Shown: positions 47,501-59,164, counted from the stretch's first letter. The stretch: DNA of 64,000 bases from Seiridium cupressi (GCA_036674765.1 JARVKI010000037.1:124001-188000); one strand, 5' to 3'. Translations and numbers: made by a program. The notes: a model not told the origin generated them from the sequence alone.

Positions 47501-49219
47501 ACATAATCGTGAGCTCTCGAGTGACGGTCACATTCCCGGCATGCCTCAGTCCGCCACATATCCCTCCATTAGCACAGCACTTCATGCAAATGCGCCTGCT
47601 TTTGGACCCTCCGGTGCAATTTCGCAAGCGCCCGCCCAGAACGGCTCATTGGTCTCTTCACCTTCTACCTCCTCTGGACCTGGCTATCCGTCGTACTATG
47701 GCAACGCCAACTACAACAACCCTGCCAGTCCCAATGGCTCCAACTACAACATGGGTATGCTGATGCAAGGTATGAGCAACATGAACATCAATGGCTATCC
47801 TCACCAGAGCTACACCGGCTATGCTCCCATGTTCCAGCCTGCTCAGCCTCGCGACTCTCAGCAGCGGGTCATTCAAGCACGTCGTGCTCAAGACAATGAA
47901 GGTAAGATTCAACCGCTATTCGCTGACGGGTGGCCTGTAACTAATTTATACAACTAGCCATGAGCCGATTCAACGGTGCCCCTCTGACCAACTTCCATGG
48001 TAGCATTCTAGAGCTCTGCAAGGACCAGCACGGATGCCGTTACTTACAGAAGCAATTGGAGAACCGCATCCCTCACGAGATTCATCAGATCTGGCAGGAG
48101 ACGAATGCCCACGTGGTGGACTTGATGATGGATCCCTTTGGCAACTACCTCTGCCAGAAGCTCCTCGAGTACTGTACTGACGACGAGCGCACTCTACTGA
48201 TTCGCAATGCTGCAGACTCCATGACAAGAATTGCTTTCAATCAGCACGGCACTCGAGCATTGCAGAAGATGATTGAGTTCGTCACCTTGCCCGAACATGT
48301 CCAGATTATCATTGAGGCACTCCGCTACCAGGTCGTTGAGCTCATCAAGGATCTCAACGGCAACCACGTCATCCAGAAGTGTCTCAATAAGCTCAGTTCC
48401 GAGGATAATCAGTTCATTTTTGAGGCTGTCGGCAACAACTGCATCGACGTCGGCACTCACCGCCATGGTTGCTGCGTCCTGCAGCGCTGCATCGACCACG
48501 CCGCTGGCGACCAGAAGATCACGCTCATCAGTCAAATTACCGAAAATGCAACTCGACTTGTTCAAGATCCTTTCGGTAACTACGTGGTTCAGTACATCAT
48601 CGACCTCAATGAACCTAGTTTCACGGAGCCCCTGGTCATCAAGTTCTTGGGTAGCATTGGTCGACTGTCCCGCCACAAGTTCAGCTCCAACGTCATGGAA
48701 AAGTGCCTCCGTTGCTCTTCTGACCAATCCAAGGATATGATGGTCCAGGAGATTCTCGTTCCTGGTGAGATCGACCGCCTGCTTCGTGACAACTATGGCA
48801 ACTACGTTGTTCAGACTGCACTAGAGCACTGCCCTCTGCAGACGAAGATCCAGCTGATCGAGACTATCCGACCAATCATTCCCAACGTTCGAGGAACCCC
48901 GTATGCTCGCCGCATTCAAGCCAAGATTATTGCCCACGACAGCGGACGTGGTGGCTCCAACAACAGCAGTGGTCAGACTACTCCCTCAGATGCTACTAGT
49001 GGCCAGATTTCTCTGCGGAACGCTGGGATGAATGGTGGTAATGGCGCCGGCGCTCTGCGAGGCTCTATCGAGTACGGCAACGGCATGCCTCGGAGTCGAG
49101 GCCAGTCTACTTACCAGCCGGGCAACTCAGCACCCCCTCAGCCTCCCCGCTTGAACCAAGGCTACACTTACCCGGGCAGCAATGTTCAGCCCGGTTCCGC
49201 CGAGGGTCAGTTCTTCTAA
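44572..49219 (+). CDS. PUF-family RNA-binding protein (Puf4/Mpt5-like)
   Basis: PUF proteins bind UGUA-containing 3' UTRs and repress or destabilise mRNAs. Exons: 44572..44787, 44910..44930 (microexon, probable), 45060..45532, 46418..46613, 47016..47901 and 47958..49219, giving about 1017 aa. Junctions keep phase and read HRSTN-A-LNRYSLPV, GNPNR-LSTSSL and AQDNE-A-MSRFNG. The N-terminal half is low-complexity with a coiled coil (EQKRRFEAEMRKFELQQRQ) and conserved patches (LPRRFTTDSGRVPTLS, SEPTTPPEY, LHRPQQSLSNL). The C-terminal PUF domain (about 600-930) has eight repeats, e.g. DQHGCRYLQKQL, DLNGNHVIQKCL, HRHGCCVLQRC, DPFGNYVVQYI and DNYGNYVVQTAL, with a Gly/Asn/Ser tail. The repeats read like yeast Puf4 more than Puf3. 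An 885-nt intron (45533..46417) may carry an internal promoter. Confidence 0.88.
44910..44930 (+). other. Probable 21-nt microexon of the PUF gene
   Basis: This segment is flanked by CCTTCCAG upstream (branch-like CTGAC 16 nt earlier) and GTAGGG downstream, and is in phase 0 on both sides. It would add TEYKAQL before LNKKKQEYETLLEQ, extending the coiled coil. As I remember them, homologues have a similar Y-K-L-Q stretch at this point. Without it the two flanking exons would join across a single 272-nt intron. Confidence 0.55.
46182..46409 (+). promoter_or_regulatory. Candidate internal promoter within the PUF 885-nt intron
   Basis: TATTTAAA at 46182-46189 is followed by about 150 nt of pyrimidine-rich sequence. 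An ATG at 46410 lies inside the 3' splice site (ATGTCTAG) in the same frame as the downstream exon. A transcript starting here would encode a shorter PUF beginning MSSLNRYSLP. Confidence 0.45.
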
Positions 49220-49464
49220 CCATCTTCTTTGCGAACTGTCGTCACGCCTGTAATGGTACGATGTTTGAAACGACGGCGACTGCGACGGCTTCTCATCGAG
49301 CATGCGGTTTTCTCTCTGACTTTGGTAACGCACGACCGAAACGGCTTCTACGAACCTGACGACTTTCCTATTATTTGGTCACCTCCAGGCATACCTCGGC
49401 ATCCGCGTCTACCTTCTTTGATCGACGAGCATTCGACTGGCACCCTTCGTTCCCCGGGTCGCTC

Positions 49465-49473
49465 TGTATATTA
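49465..49473 (+). promoter_or_regulatory. PUF-binding-type element in the PUF gene's 3' flank
   Basis: TGTATATTA lies 246 nt after the PUF stop codon on the sense strand. As RNA it equals the nine-base site preferred by yeast Puf4 (UGUAUAUUA). Binding by this protein is inference. Confidence 0.5.
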
Positions 49474-50063
49474 ACTTGCTCGTTGACATACGATTCTTCA
49501 TCTCTTTGAGTTTATCTCGGATTTGATGCTTTTCTCCTGGTCTCGGCCATCAAGAAACATCGTCAACTCCTAGATACTCGAGGCTTGTACCATGTACTTG
49601 GACCCTCACACAGACATAGACCTTTCTTTTTCGTACTTTTTTTTCTTTGTTTTTGGGACGGAATGTGTACTTCGACCTGCGATGTTTTCTCGATATGCCA
49701 ACAAAACGTTGTGCTATGCGATGTATTTGGAAACCAAGGTTCACTTCGTTTCGCATAAGGCTGGTTTTCACCATGGAAGCATCTCACAAAACGCGGCGGC
49801 TATTTTTCAGCATTTGATATCACGACTCTCGCATCAACCCTCCTATGGCGTTTGTGAATGGGAGTAAAGCAACAATGCGCATGGGGACACGCGGTGATCG
49901 ACTGGCGACGGAAGTAGTTGCAGTGGATTGCTTTACATGGGTAATGGAAATGAAGAAAGCAGTCGCGGTGGTTTGGCGTGTGGCGAGACGGGCGAAGCTC
50001 AACAACACATCTGCTGAGATCTTAGTGGTTCTGTTATGTGTCTTTGCACCAGCCATGATCTCG

Positions 50064-50077
50064 TTTTTTTTTTTTTT
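50064..50077 (+). repeat. Homopolymer T14 tract
   Basis: Fourteen consecutive T, followed by a CTTCTTCATTTTC pyrimidine run. Such tracts disfavour nucleosomes; no gene start is evident nearby. Confidence 0.9.
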
Positions 50078-52390
50078 CTTCTTCATTTTCTTCTTGCACA
50101 TATGGGGTCTCGGTGACCGACGAATCATGCGGTCAGCACGAGATATGCGCTGCAAACATGTAGCTGTGGTCAGCAGCAAAGTAGATAGAGCTGCAGATAG
50201 CCTAATGGGAAGGCTCGTATCATAGATGAACATCTGGTGCTTTGCTGTGTGTGATATACCAATGGTGTACTCTCTACTCTCATACTGCTCATTTGCTTGG
50301 AGTTGTCGCCGATGTACGGCGTTTGACCATCTCCCAGGTTTCTTGTGAGGGCGTTTGGCGAAAGACCAGAACTGGGCAACAGGTATTAAAACGCAAAGTC
50401 CCTATTGCCCCGGAAGGCAAATACCTCGCCAGGCCAATCTGTTCACATATTGCTCCATGAGCTTTTCCCGACTACCAAGATCCAAAGCATGATGTCCTGG
50501 CTGTTGATTATTTAGAGGCATTTTCACTAGATTACCACGATCACGAAACAGCAGCAAAGATCCTAACCCATGACAAACAGTGCGTGCATACAGATAATTG
50601 AACCAATCATAGACATGTTTGTTTTGGCGATATTTGCATTCGGGGTTTATTTGCCACGGGAATCTTCTATAGATTGCTATTCAGAGCGTTTACCAGGCTA
50701 GAGCAAGGAAAATACCTGGACGAACTAGGTCCGGACCTGGAGAAAGGTCTGCGGCTTACGATGTTGAGAGTGGCATAGAAGGGCTGGAGATACGCCGTAA
50801 GGACAGGGTAGGTAGCCAGATCCTAGAGGGGTGTGATCCGTGTGAAACTTGATACCAAACGGATCCTTTCTTCTGCTATACTCCGTAGCTGTTATTCTCC
50901 ACTAGGAGTGTGACAACTCTCGGGGGATATGAGTAAGTCCTCGACTATACAACGCATATTTTTACTATGGCTCATTTTTAGGCAAATCTGACGGTCACTA
51001 GTCACATGATAGTACCTGTGTTGGGTCTTAACTCTTGAATCTCGGGTAATGGGCCCTGGGGACACGTTTGGGGCTGTAGTCTGATACATCCCAGCCTACC
51101 TGCGCACAGCCCAAAATATGATCGTGAGTGGCCTCTTCCACATCGGTGAGATCTCAACGTGTCCTGCTACCGACGGTTTGAATTCCATGGTTCCCCAACT
51201 AGGGCAGTAGCTCCTTCTTTTGTATTTAGAGGACATGATTCAGAGACACCTCATAGGAACGGCCAATATCGACCAAGAGTGGCTAGAAATTGGCCTACGA
51301 GGGGGGCCGCGTCAACATTTACATCAGCTGGATGATTTTCCGCCACGCGATGGAGAGTCCTTAGGACTAGAGTAAGTTTCAGTATGAACAAATCCTATCC
51401 GACATGGAAGATGTTACTGGGCACAGAAGTGGGATATCACGATGCTGAACAGCTGGCTAGTAACTACGAATTATTAACAAGCCTGTTTCAATACAAACTA
51501 ATAGATGTGTCCCATCACGCCGCAATACGCAATATTAGGGCCATAGCGCACGGCATAAACTCTTAACCTGTTGACTGGAAGGAGAAGCCATGACAAAGAA
51601 CAGGTAGCACGGCTGTAGTCATAGCTTACATGGTTTCTTTTTAGTCGTTGCTCCTACAAAATGCTGCCTTTATCCGTCGTATTCATCTCCTATGCAAAAC
51701 CAGCAGGAGATCGTGAACAGGGTAAGCTACAGTAGTTTCACTTGGTGCAATCTTCATCACAGGGCTGACAATCCTACTTCATGTTACCTGATCTCGCGAA
51801 TCATGGCATACGGTTCCAGGCCATCCAGGATCCCTCTTAGGGAGCAGAGCCTGTTTGACACCAACTAAAACGGAACTAAAGGGGCTTTTGACGACCTGAT
51901 CTGGGGAGCTTATATTCACTTGATCGTGGCTGACTTCGCTTCATGATGATATTTAGCAGTCATTTCTAGAACCAGCAGCGCAGAATGCAAGAAGGGCTCC
52001 GAATACCGAAATGCGGAGGCATAGCGATAATTTCCCAGCAGTGTTCATACAGGAAGACGCAAGGTATATAGGTGCTACTGCTGTATGTCTGAGACTTCAA
52101 TCATTTACACTTACGTTACTGAGAACAGCTTTACAGTGGAGCAGAAGCGAACTGGGTGGCATGGTTCTATTTGTTCATGGGCCAGAAGAATGGTAGACAA
52201 GATCTTATCATGTGTCATCGGAATTTATGTTTATTCCATTCTCAAATACGTAACGTGACTCCGGCCGATTTTACTCAGCAAGCGAACCAGACCATGAAGT
52301 AGGACCTTACTCCATCGTAAATTGACCATGCCAAATGCCCAAACTTTCTCCTTTTCACCAGTCGCCTCCACACATTTCTCAGCGAACCGT

Positions 52391-53335
52391 CTATCGGTAT
52401 CTCCAGAGGGACAGGGTGTTGTGGCGCTTCCAGGTCTTTCTGCGGCCAGCCTTGGTCTTGTTGTAGCGGTGGCCCTTGTTGAGACCACGGGACTTCTTGC
52501 CAGTGGCGGTGAGACCGCGGGCCTCGCGGTGCTTGTGGACGGGGGCGACGATCCAGTTGATGCGGGGATCCTGGCGGATAGCCTTGTGCTGGGGGTCGAC
52601 GAGGATGACCTCGTAGTACTTGTAGGTCGAGTCCTGGTTGATCCAGTATGAGTTCAGGACGCGCAAGTTAGCGCAGCGGCGGCCGACACGCTCCTCAGCG
52701 GTCGACTTGAGGGATCGCTGGTACTTGAGCTGGTTCACACCCTGGTTGGTGGGCTTGCCTGTGGTGTGTGCATTAGCGGTCGCTTCATTGCCAGTCCTTG
52801 CCCGGAGGTGATTCTCAACGTACCATAGGTAGCACCCTTGGGCACGGGTCGCTTGCGGCCACCACGGCGGACGCGGACTCGGTAGATCACGTAGCCCTGC
52901 TTGGCCTTGTAACCGAGGCGGCGGGCCTTGTCGGGGCGCGAAGGGCGGGAAGCGCGGTGGATGACATTCAATTGACGAAGCTATATTGATGCAGTCTCAG
53001 CAAATGTTCAACGACTGTATAGCAGAGACACGGGTTGTTCTCGACTCGGACCGGGCCTGGTGGCTCTTCGCCCTCATCTGTCACCACCTTTCGGGGCCAC
53101 GACGAGGAGGGGGAGCCCACACAGAAAACCAGACCGAGTCGAGAAAACACAAAGCGTCCACATGATCATCCATTGATCGCAACTGAATGCATATGTTCGT
53201 ATGTGTGTATCGTGTCGGGGTATCGTGACGAAGGAGTTTTCAACATACTTCCCAGCAGCGGACTCGGAGGAGGAATCGCAGAACATCCGACTGCTTCTTC
53301 TTCTGAAGCTCTTCGACGTACTTGAGGGCACCCAT
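52391..53335 (-). CDS. rpl15: 60S ribosomal protein eL15
   Basis: This is a core large-subunit ribosomal protein, 203 aa. Minus-strand exons are 53249..53335, 52824..52980 and 52391..52758. The first intron is long for this genome (268 nt, GTATGT...ATATAG), as is usual in ribosomal protein genes; the second is 65 nt (GTACGT...CACAG). Junctions read [16 protein letters not shown] and [15 protein letters not shown]. The sequence is unmistakable: [21 protein letters not shown] N-terminal part, [35 protein letters not shown], and the end [16 protein letters not shown]. It is very basic throughout. Translation of intron 2 as coding would replace the conserved KPTNQG by unrelated residues. Confidence 0.96.
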
Positions 53336-53957
53336 CTTGACTGTCGGCGGGAAAGCAAGGTTAGCAGGGAGAGAGACAATCGCACTGGACGGAGCTGTCA
53401 CGAACCAGGTTGGGAATTGAGGCCTGCAAAAACGGATGGTCTTGTGTCGTTGGGTGAGGTTGGCAGATCAGGAAGTTCAAAACCCCAAATTTCCTGGGAA
53501 TTTCGGGTGGATTGAGAAAATTCAAAGTGTGCGCTGGGTGGAGTGGGCAAGCACGGGTTAAGCGATTCGAGTCTAAGCCTAAAGTGCTCTAGTGGCAGCT
53601 GGCTGGGAGCTGAGTTCCACTTTTAACTTACCACGCCTTACACTTTTGAAGCCTTCCGGTCTGTCCAATTGATATTCTCACGATTTGGTTTCCTAGGTAT
53701 TGATATGCGTTATTCTGTAGACACACTTCTACGACTTAACAAATGCCGATAGTATTGTTTTGAGATGAGAACATCTCAGTTCTTAAACATGAACAAACAA
53801 GATACCCGGCTTGCTTGTTTATGGGCATCAAACTTTTCATCGACGCCATCCCGTCCGTTACTTACATCCGTATACTCCCAATATTCTACCAACAGGTGCA
53901 TGTATAGCTTAGCTCAGCTCAGCTCATCTCCTCCAGATGCCCTTCTTGTTTTGCTTG
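53336..53957. promoter_or_regulatory. Upstream region of eL15
   Basis: This should hold the eL15 promoter and, at the far end, the 3' UTR of the next minus-strand gene. I see no coding segment and could not identify a specific ribosomal-protein promoter motif. Confidence 0.5.
53905..53924. repeat. Short pentamer repeat (TAGCT/CAGCT x4)
   Basis: Four head-to-tail pentamers: TAGCT, TAGCT, CAGCT, CAGCT. A small simple repeat next to the 3' end of the coiled-coil gene. Confidence 0.7.
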
Positions 53958-54890
53958 CTAAAACATTTGACCTCTGCTCTGCCTCGGCGAGATTGTACTG
54001 ACAAGTTGCCCGAAGCCCGCGGTCTGCTCAGCCACGACACTTCCAACACTGTTGTGCATCGTCTTGGGGCTGTCCTGAAACATGTCTGCAGCAGTTTGGT
54101 CATGGCCACTGGTCTTGAACTTGTCCGTCTCTGGCGGCAAGTAGGTATTCGGTGCCAAGTGGCCCTTTGCGATTACTTCGCCGTGCTCGCGCCCGCATGC
54201 GATAATCTCCATATAGTCCTGCTTGTCTTTCTTAATGGAGGCTGTGGACACCTCTGGTCGCTCCACCCGAAGTCTCTTTAGAGTCTCATCCGTGTCGGTA
54301 AAGCATCTGACCAAGGAGAGGCTCCCAGCGATTGAGTCCTCTGCTTTTCGAAGGAGGGCGCGGCCTTGACTAGTGGAATGCACGGTCTCGGGGCTCGCAG
54401 ATGGCTGGATCGCCGGGGAATATACCTGCTTGAAAGCCGAGTCAAAGGCCTGCTGCTGCCGTTTCCTTGAGCAATAGTCAGCAAGCGCAGAGGACTGCTA
54501 GTTGCGAATTATACTTGCAGGCTGTCTTCTTGTTTCTGTAGAAATGCTCCAAGTTGCTGTTGCTGCTTATCGGCCTTCTGCTTGAAGTCTTTGGTGTGTT
54601 TCTTGGAGTTGGCTGCTTCCTCGCCACGAACTTTGTCGAGCCATTTGGTCCAATACTGGAAGCCTCTAGTTTGGCACAGTAAGTGACTAGGCTCTGCATG
54701 TGAAAGAGAACTCCTACCGCTTATCATCTCGGCTGGCATCGTCTTCAGATTCACCAAGTCGGGAAAGGCTTTTGCCTCTGGCTCGCTTTGCAGGTAATTC
54801 TGGCTCATCTGCAACGAAGAGGCCATCGGAGGCGTCCGAATGATTGTTGACTTCGTTCTTGCGCTTGCCCGCGCGCCTGGTAAACACCAT
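53958..54890 (-). CDS. Small coiled-coil, probably nuclear protein of unknown function
   Basis: A three-exon model on the minus strand, 54718..54890, 54515..54665 and 53958..54455, gives about 273 aa. Intron 1 (52 nt, GTAGGA...CTAG) joins DDKR to GFQYWTKWLDK. Intron 2 starts GTATAA; its acceptor is uncertain within a GGCAGCAGCAG run, so one glutamine more or less is possible. The N-terminus is basic (MVFTRRAGKRKNEV, then LPAKRARGKS), like a nuclear localisation signal. The middle is a Lys/Gln-rich coiled coil (KKHTKDFKQKADKQQQQLGAF). The C-terminal part is polar with no recognised domain. I do not recognise the family. Confidence 0.6.
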
Positions 54891-55628
54891 GCTGGAAATT
54901 GTTCTTACCTCAAGCTGCTGAGAGACCCACGGGCAGAGCTTACAAGCATTCACTACATGTGATTGGCAATGCGTGATGTGATGTCAGTAGTGTGATTAAA
55001 GTAGGAGGGAACCACAAGTAACAACTCTGGGTGAGTGGAGGGGTCTTGCTTTGTTCTTTCCGCTCGGATACGCTCACTTGTCCAGTAAGCAGGCGCGCCT
55101 TCTTCTGCTGGGGCTGTCGTTGGAGGCGGCCGGGCACGAAAGAAGTCGCCATGTGTCTCTGACTACTGAGGAAATCGCCCGTGAAATGAATTCGGCGACA
55201 TTAAATTGCAATATATTATGCAACTGGTGTTTGACTTGACCTGTATGCCTTACAAAGGCAAATATGCAACTACTCTCCTAGTTTTCGGGCGACTAATTAA
55301 CCTACTGCGTGGGCCATACATTCAAGTCAGTAAGTCGAAGACTAATTGTAGGCGTACCTTGCTGCAAATGATACGAGGGGAGTTTTTCTCGTTGTTCCTT
55401 CCTCGCAAGTCCTAGAGACTGTCAGTAAGTCAACTGGCAGTCTGTAATATGGCCACGCACTTGTGCTCAACGACACGATCTTTTTTCAAAGGCAAAATGA
55501 GCTTGTGGGTAATATTAGTGTTGACATTCATAGAGCTGTCCACATCTTGGAAATTCAATTCATTAACTACAACTTACAACCATTTGTTCTGCCACCAAAC
55601 CAACTCCACTTATGGTCTTTCACCGCAA
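54891..55628. other. Interval between two small minus-strand genes
   Basis: No supported coding segment. It contains the promoter of the coiled-coil gene and the 3' flank of the gene at 55629. Confidence 0.5.
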
Positions 55629-56123
55629 CTAATTTGTCGCTTTAGCCAACTCAATCAGGGGAACCACGCCCTTGTCGAATGCATAGTGACGGTTCATTTG
55701 CAAAAGCATCTCCATGATATCGTACAAGTCTTCATCCTCCTCGTCATCAGGCTCCTGATCTACATTGAGGAGTACCTCATTGAAACTATGCCAAGTCTCC
55801 CAAACGCGCTCTGCTTTTCTCCTTCGGGCAGATTGCAATTTCGAAGGTTCCGGAGCCTTACCAATCCTTGAGTCTACAGGTCTCTCGGTACGCTCATTGT
55901 GCTGCGGTAGACTGCTCTTTGGCATCTTTATGAAGGGATGAGCCGTGTTGGGCTCAGACGTCCGGGTAGACGAAAAGAGCTGGGAAGTTTGGGCCACAGG
56001 TGCCTTGGATTCAGGTCTAGTGAAAACACCTGACCTGGTAGCACCCGGAGTGCTTACATTCGGTGAGTTGACTGTACACTGTCTGCCCATCTGCGGTGGC
56101 GTCAGCGTAAAATTCGAAGGCAT
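55629..56123 (-). CDS. Hypothetical acidic-tailed small protein, 5' end unresolved
   Basis: From the ATG at 56123 the frame gives 164 aa; it stays open to 56288 without another ATG, so an upstream exon is possible (an ATG at about 56310 lies in another phase). The N-terminal half is Ser/Thr/Pro-rich (MPSNFTLTPPQMGRQ). A basic ARRRKAERVWETW segment follows, then a strongly acidic stretch (QEPDDEEDEDLYDIMEML) and a hydrophobic helix (VVPLIELAKATN). The composition argues for a real protein. I do not recognise the family or any catalytic residue. Antisense frames over the same bases look like shadows. Confidence 0.5.
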   Translation of the reverse strand: MPSNFTLTPPQMGRQCTVNSPNVSTPGATRSGVFTRPESKAPVAQTSQLFSSTRTSEPNTAHPFIKMPKSSLPQHNERTERPVDSRIGKAPEPSKLQSARRRKAERVWETWHSFNEVLLNVDQEPDDEEDEDLYDIMEMLLQMNRHYAFDKGVVPLIELAKATN

Positions 56124-57154
56124 TTCAAATGTAGCCTGGCCCGTCCGCTTTTTACGTTCAATTGCTACTTTTGGTTGAATGTTCTTTGGTGCTGTAGTGC
56201 ATACTAAAAGGTAAGAAGAGGCTGAAAATTGCAACCTATAACTGGCTACCTCTTGTATACGAATGGTTGACGGGCGAGCATGATGCAAAGAGCTGCGTTG
56301 TTCATAGTTCTAGTCCATTGTCTTTTGACCTCTTTGTTAGCTTTCTTTAGAGAGTACTACCCATCAAACAGGTTATGAGCTATGTTATAAAAGCCTTTAT
56401 AGAAGAACAGTGGCTGAGCTGAACACTGAAGAAGTAGTTGTCGCTGATTGAGGTAAACATGGGGAAGCTCACTATGACGTAGAATTACCATATGACTCTA
56501 GGTATATACTGTAATACACGCCGGCAAGGTCTCCCAACAAGTTAACGTGACATGTAGTAGACATTATCTGTTATCGAGAAGAGCTGTTCAAAATCTAAAG
56601 ATATACCTCTCGTCCTTAGTGCATCAATTGGATGCCGCGGCCGTTTGTCGTAGTTGCGAACGGCTCGCAGCACCCTCCATGGTGAAGATAAAACAAATAA
56701 AGACATGAATAAAACATCATATACCTGTGCAACTTATTTCTGGATGGTATCATATACACGTAGTCAATGTAGGTGGTGAGCCGGAAATTGAGGAACACTT
56801 ACATAAAGTAATGTAGTCACGAATTGAAATCTGATATGCTAGTTACGAATTAATGAGTTATTCCAATCCTAGTCACATAAGGGGACAAATTTCCCTCGAT
56901 GCCCCAATCTTCAAGTTGGTGCTCGGAACTACCATAGCGCTCGGACTTAGCGACCAGAGGACACGAGAGGGGAGAATTAACTCCGCGCCACGGGCACATC
57001 ATCCTCGCCTACGCGACATGGATTACTTCCGTCTCCCTAGCCAACGACATATGTTCTTTGTATCATTTACGTTCATTAGCGCATATGCTAGCGCTAGATC
57101 TTCGAGAGGAATTCAATTACGCAATTGTCGTGATCAGTCGGCATTCCGAAAGTC
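56124..57154. other. Upstream region of the Zn2Cys6 gene
   Basis: No supported coding segment apart from a possible 5' exon of the gene at 55629. A plus-strand frame starting at 56853 overlaps the regulator's first exon in another phase and is not supported. Confidence 0.5.
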
Positions 57155-59164
57155 ATGGTTTATCTCGGCCCTTCTCGAGGTTGCAATTCCTGTAGGAGGC
57201 GGCGGAAGAAGGTCAGTATCCATACCTACACTGCCATCGACCTTAGGTAGACATGTTCTAATTGACATAATTAGTGCGATGAGACGCGGCCGGTATGTTC
57301 CATGTTACACGGCTCGCGTCACAGGCAGCTCAAGCTGGCATTGTTCAAATACGCGCACTTCAAATACCACCAGGGCCAAACCCGGGCTAATGTTCAAGAT
57401 ATAGTCATGCATGCGATGTGTCAAGGCAAAACGCCCCTGCAGTGGCTACGAGGACGGCGAGTTTTCTGCATTCCGACAATATGGACCGCACACCGCAGAG
57501 GAAACGCCTCCTCCGTTCCCGTCCAGCGCACGGAAGTGTGGATTGCCAAAACGGGTCCCAATCCCTGGTACTGATGTTCTTCCGGACGACGACATACCCC
57601 CGGAAACATCAGAGTCGCAGAGCAACAGCCTAGCTTTAAGGGCCTTTTTCTACGACTACTGTGTGAACTCGACCAACCAGGACCTCTCCAGGGGCTTTCT
57701 GTCCAGACTGGAGGTCATGGCCCGCCGCTTAGGGCCAAGTTCTGACCTTGTCAAAGCTTGCCAGGCTGTGTCTTTTGCTAGCCATGGAAAGCCACTAAAC
57801 AGACCTGCCTTTGTGCGTAAAGCTGAACGGTTTTACCACGAGCTTCTTGGAGCTTTAGCGAAAGCCATTGAGAATCCAACGCCGGCAAACACGGACGAAG
57901 CCAGACTCATTGCCATGTTGCTAGGACTATTCCAGGTTCGTACTGTTGAATGGTTAATCTATCACGTAGCTTGCTTCACAAGTCTAATTCCTGCCATTAT
58001 TTGGGCGTAGATGACCGTTGCGAGTCACAAAGACTATGGTAATCGTACGTATGTCCTTGAATTTTGTCCGCTTTGGAGTTACTTTGGGTGTTGAAAACAA
58101 TGTTCTGGGCGTCAAACACTCCTGTCCCTGTCCCTGTCTCAAAGTTGTGGACGCTCGCTGCAAGAGTCATTACCAATCTCGATTTGACGCAGATGATATT
58201 CATGCAAAGGGCTTAGCAGCGCTTATGAAAGTCGGCTATCTTCCCTTAGATCTCTTGAGAGGAAACGGGTTGGGGTCTTTCAAACATTTCCAGGTAAAAA
58301 AACACCATTCTGATACAAGGTCACCCTTTTAAGGATTGAGACACCAACTAAAGGCCGTTTTGTATAGGTGACTGGTGTATTTTCCGTCTCTAGTCTGCGC
58401 GGCCCAAATGGTAACCTAGACGACCTCTTGAATGAATTCGATTCATTGTGGGCAAAAAAGGAAAGCTCCTACAACTCAAACGATATTCACACGCTCATGG
58501 ATGAGAGTATTGACCTAGATCATCGATTAGCTAAGTGGCAACATTCAAGGGTATCAGAGTTCCAACCGGTTACGGTCGGATACGTAGGTGAGAAGCACAA
58601 TCTGACAGAGATTCCGGTCGGCTATTGGCCAGGAAAAGTTGACACCTACTTCGACTTATATGTGGCGGGAGTCTGGAACATCTACCGCTCCGCGCGTTTG
58701 CTCCTTATGGTTCTTATGATGAGTCTATCAGGAAGACTTGGCCGCGCTGATAGTAGCGTCAGTTATGTCTTCACTGCTCAACAAATGTATGAAGACATGG
58801 TTGCTTCGATACCATACCATCTGACGGACAATCTACCGGAATTCATGAAAGACTCGGAAACAGGCACAGGCATAGCCGACCCGGGCAGATCACTCGGTGG
58901 CTTGCTTCTCATGCACCCACTTTATGTTGCTGCCAACGTGCCATTTTTAGACGAAACGGAGAGGCGGTATATGCGGGATTGCCTGATGTGGATCGGCTCA
59001 ACCATGGGTTTAGGACAGGCTGCTTTGCTGGCACAGGTATGTGGATCTCCTAAAACATACGGAGCTGCTCTGGTGACTGATATTGCGCACTTCAGAACCC
59101 GGACATTGACAGGGACTATCTGACAAGCGGATTTATGATTATCTGGTCAGGGTTTCTAAGCTAG
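57155..59164 (+). CDS. Zn2Cys6 transcription factor
   Basis: Seven exons: 57155..57211, 57275..57292 (18 nt), 57405..57935, 58011..58044, 58193..58293, 58368..59036 and 59096..59164, giving 492 aa. The first three exons assemble a perfect binuclear zinc cluster: C10-x2-C13-x6-C20-x6-C27-x2-C30-x6-C37, starting MVYLGPSRGCNSCRRRRKK and ending KAKRPCSGY. This MVY...GC..CR start is typical of a large fungal regulator family whose C-terminal half is the fungal-specific transcription factor domain (PF11951 type; e.g. LMDESIDLDHRLAKWQ, VWNIYRSARLLLM). The protein should bind DNA as a dimer in the nucleus. Intron donors GTCAGT and GTTCGT are weaker than average. The exon 4/5 junction (YGNH-DIHAKGLAAL) is the least certain. 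Its targets are unknown; the MDR reductase downstream is a candidate. Confidence 0.85.
57275..57292 (+). other. 18-nt microexon inside the zinc cluster
   Basis: The bases TGCGATGAGACGCGGCCG encode CDETRP, including the third zinc ligand C20. They lie between introns ending ATAATTAG (63 nt) and starting GTATGT (112 nt, branch GGCTAAT, acceptor GATATAG). Without it the zinc cluster cannot be completed in any frame. Confidence 0.85.

Larger units (their letters stand above)
49220..52390. other. 3' flank of PUF gene and gene-poor interval
   Basis: The first several hundred nt are probably PUF 3' UTR. A 14-T run lies at 50064-50077. A possible orphan exon is at 51235-51371 (45 codons ending exactly at GTAAGT), but no partner exon was found. 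The rest shows no supported gene; the last part is the 3' side of the eL15 gene. Confidence 0.5.

Noticed and set aside
48194..48727. 177-codon minus-strand frame
   Set aside because: Antisense shadow of the PUF repeats.
57302..57574. Minus-cysteine frame MLHGSRHRQLKLALFKYAHF as a mutated zinc finger
   Set aside because: These bases are intron 2 of the regulator; the true cluster is complete once the 18-nt exon is used.
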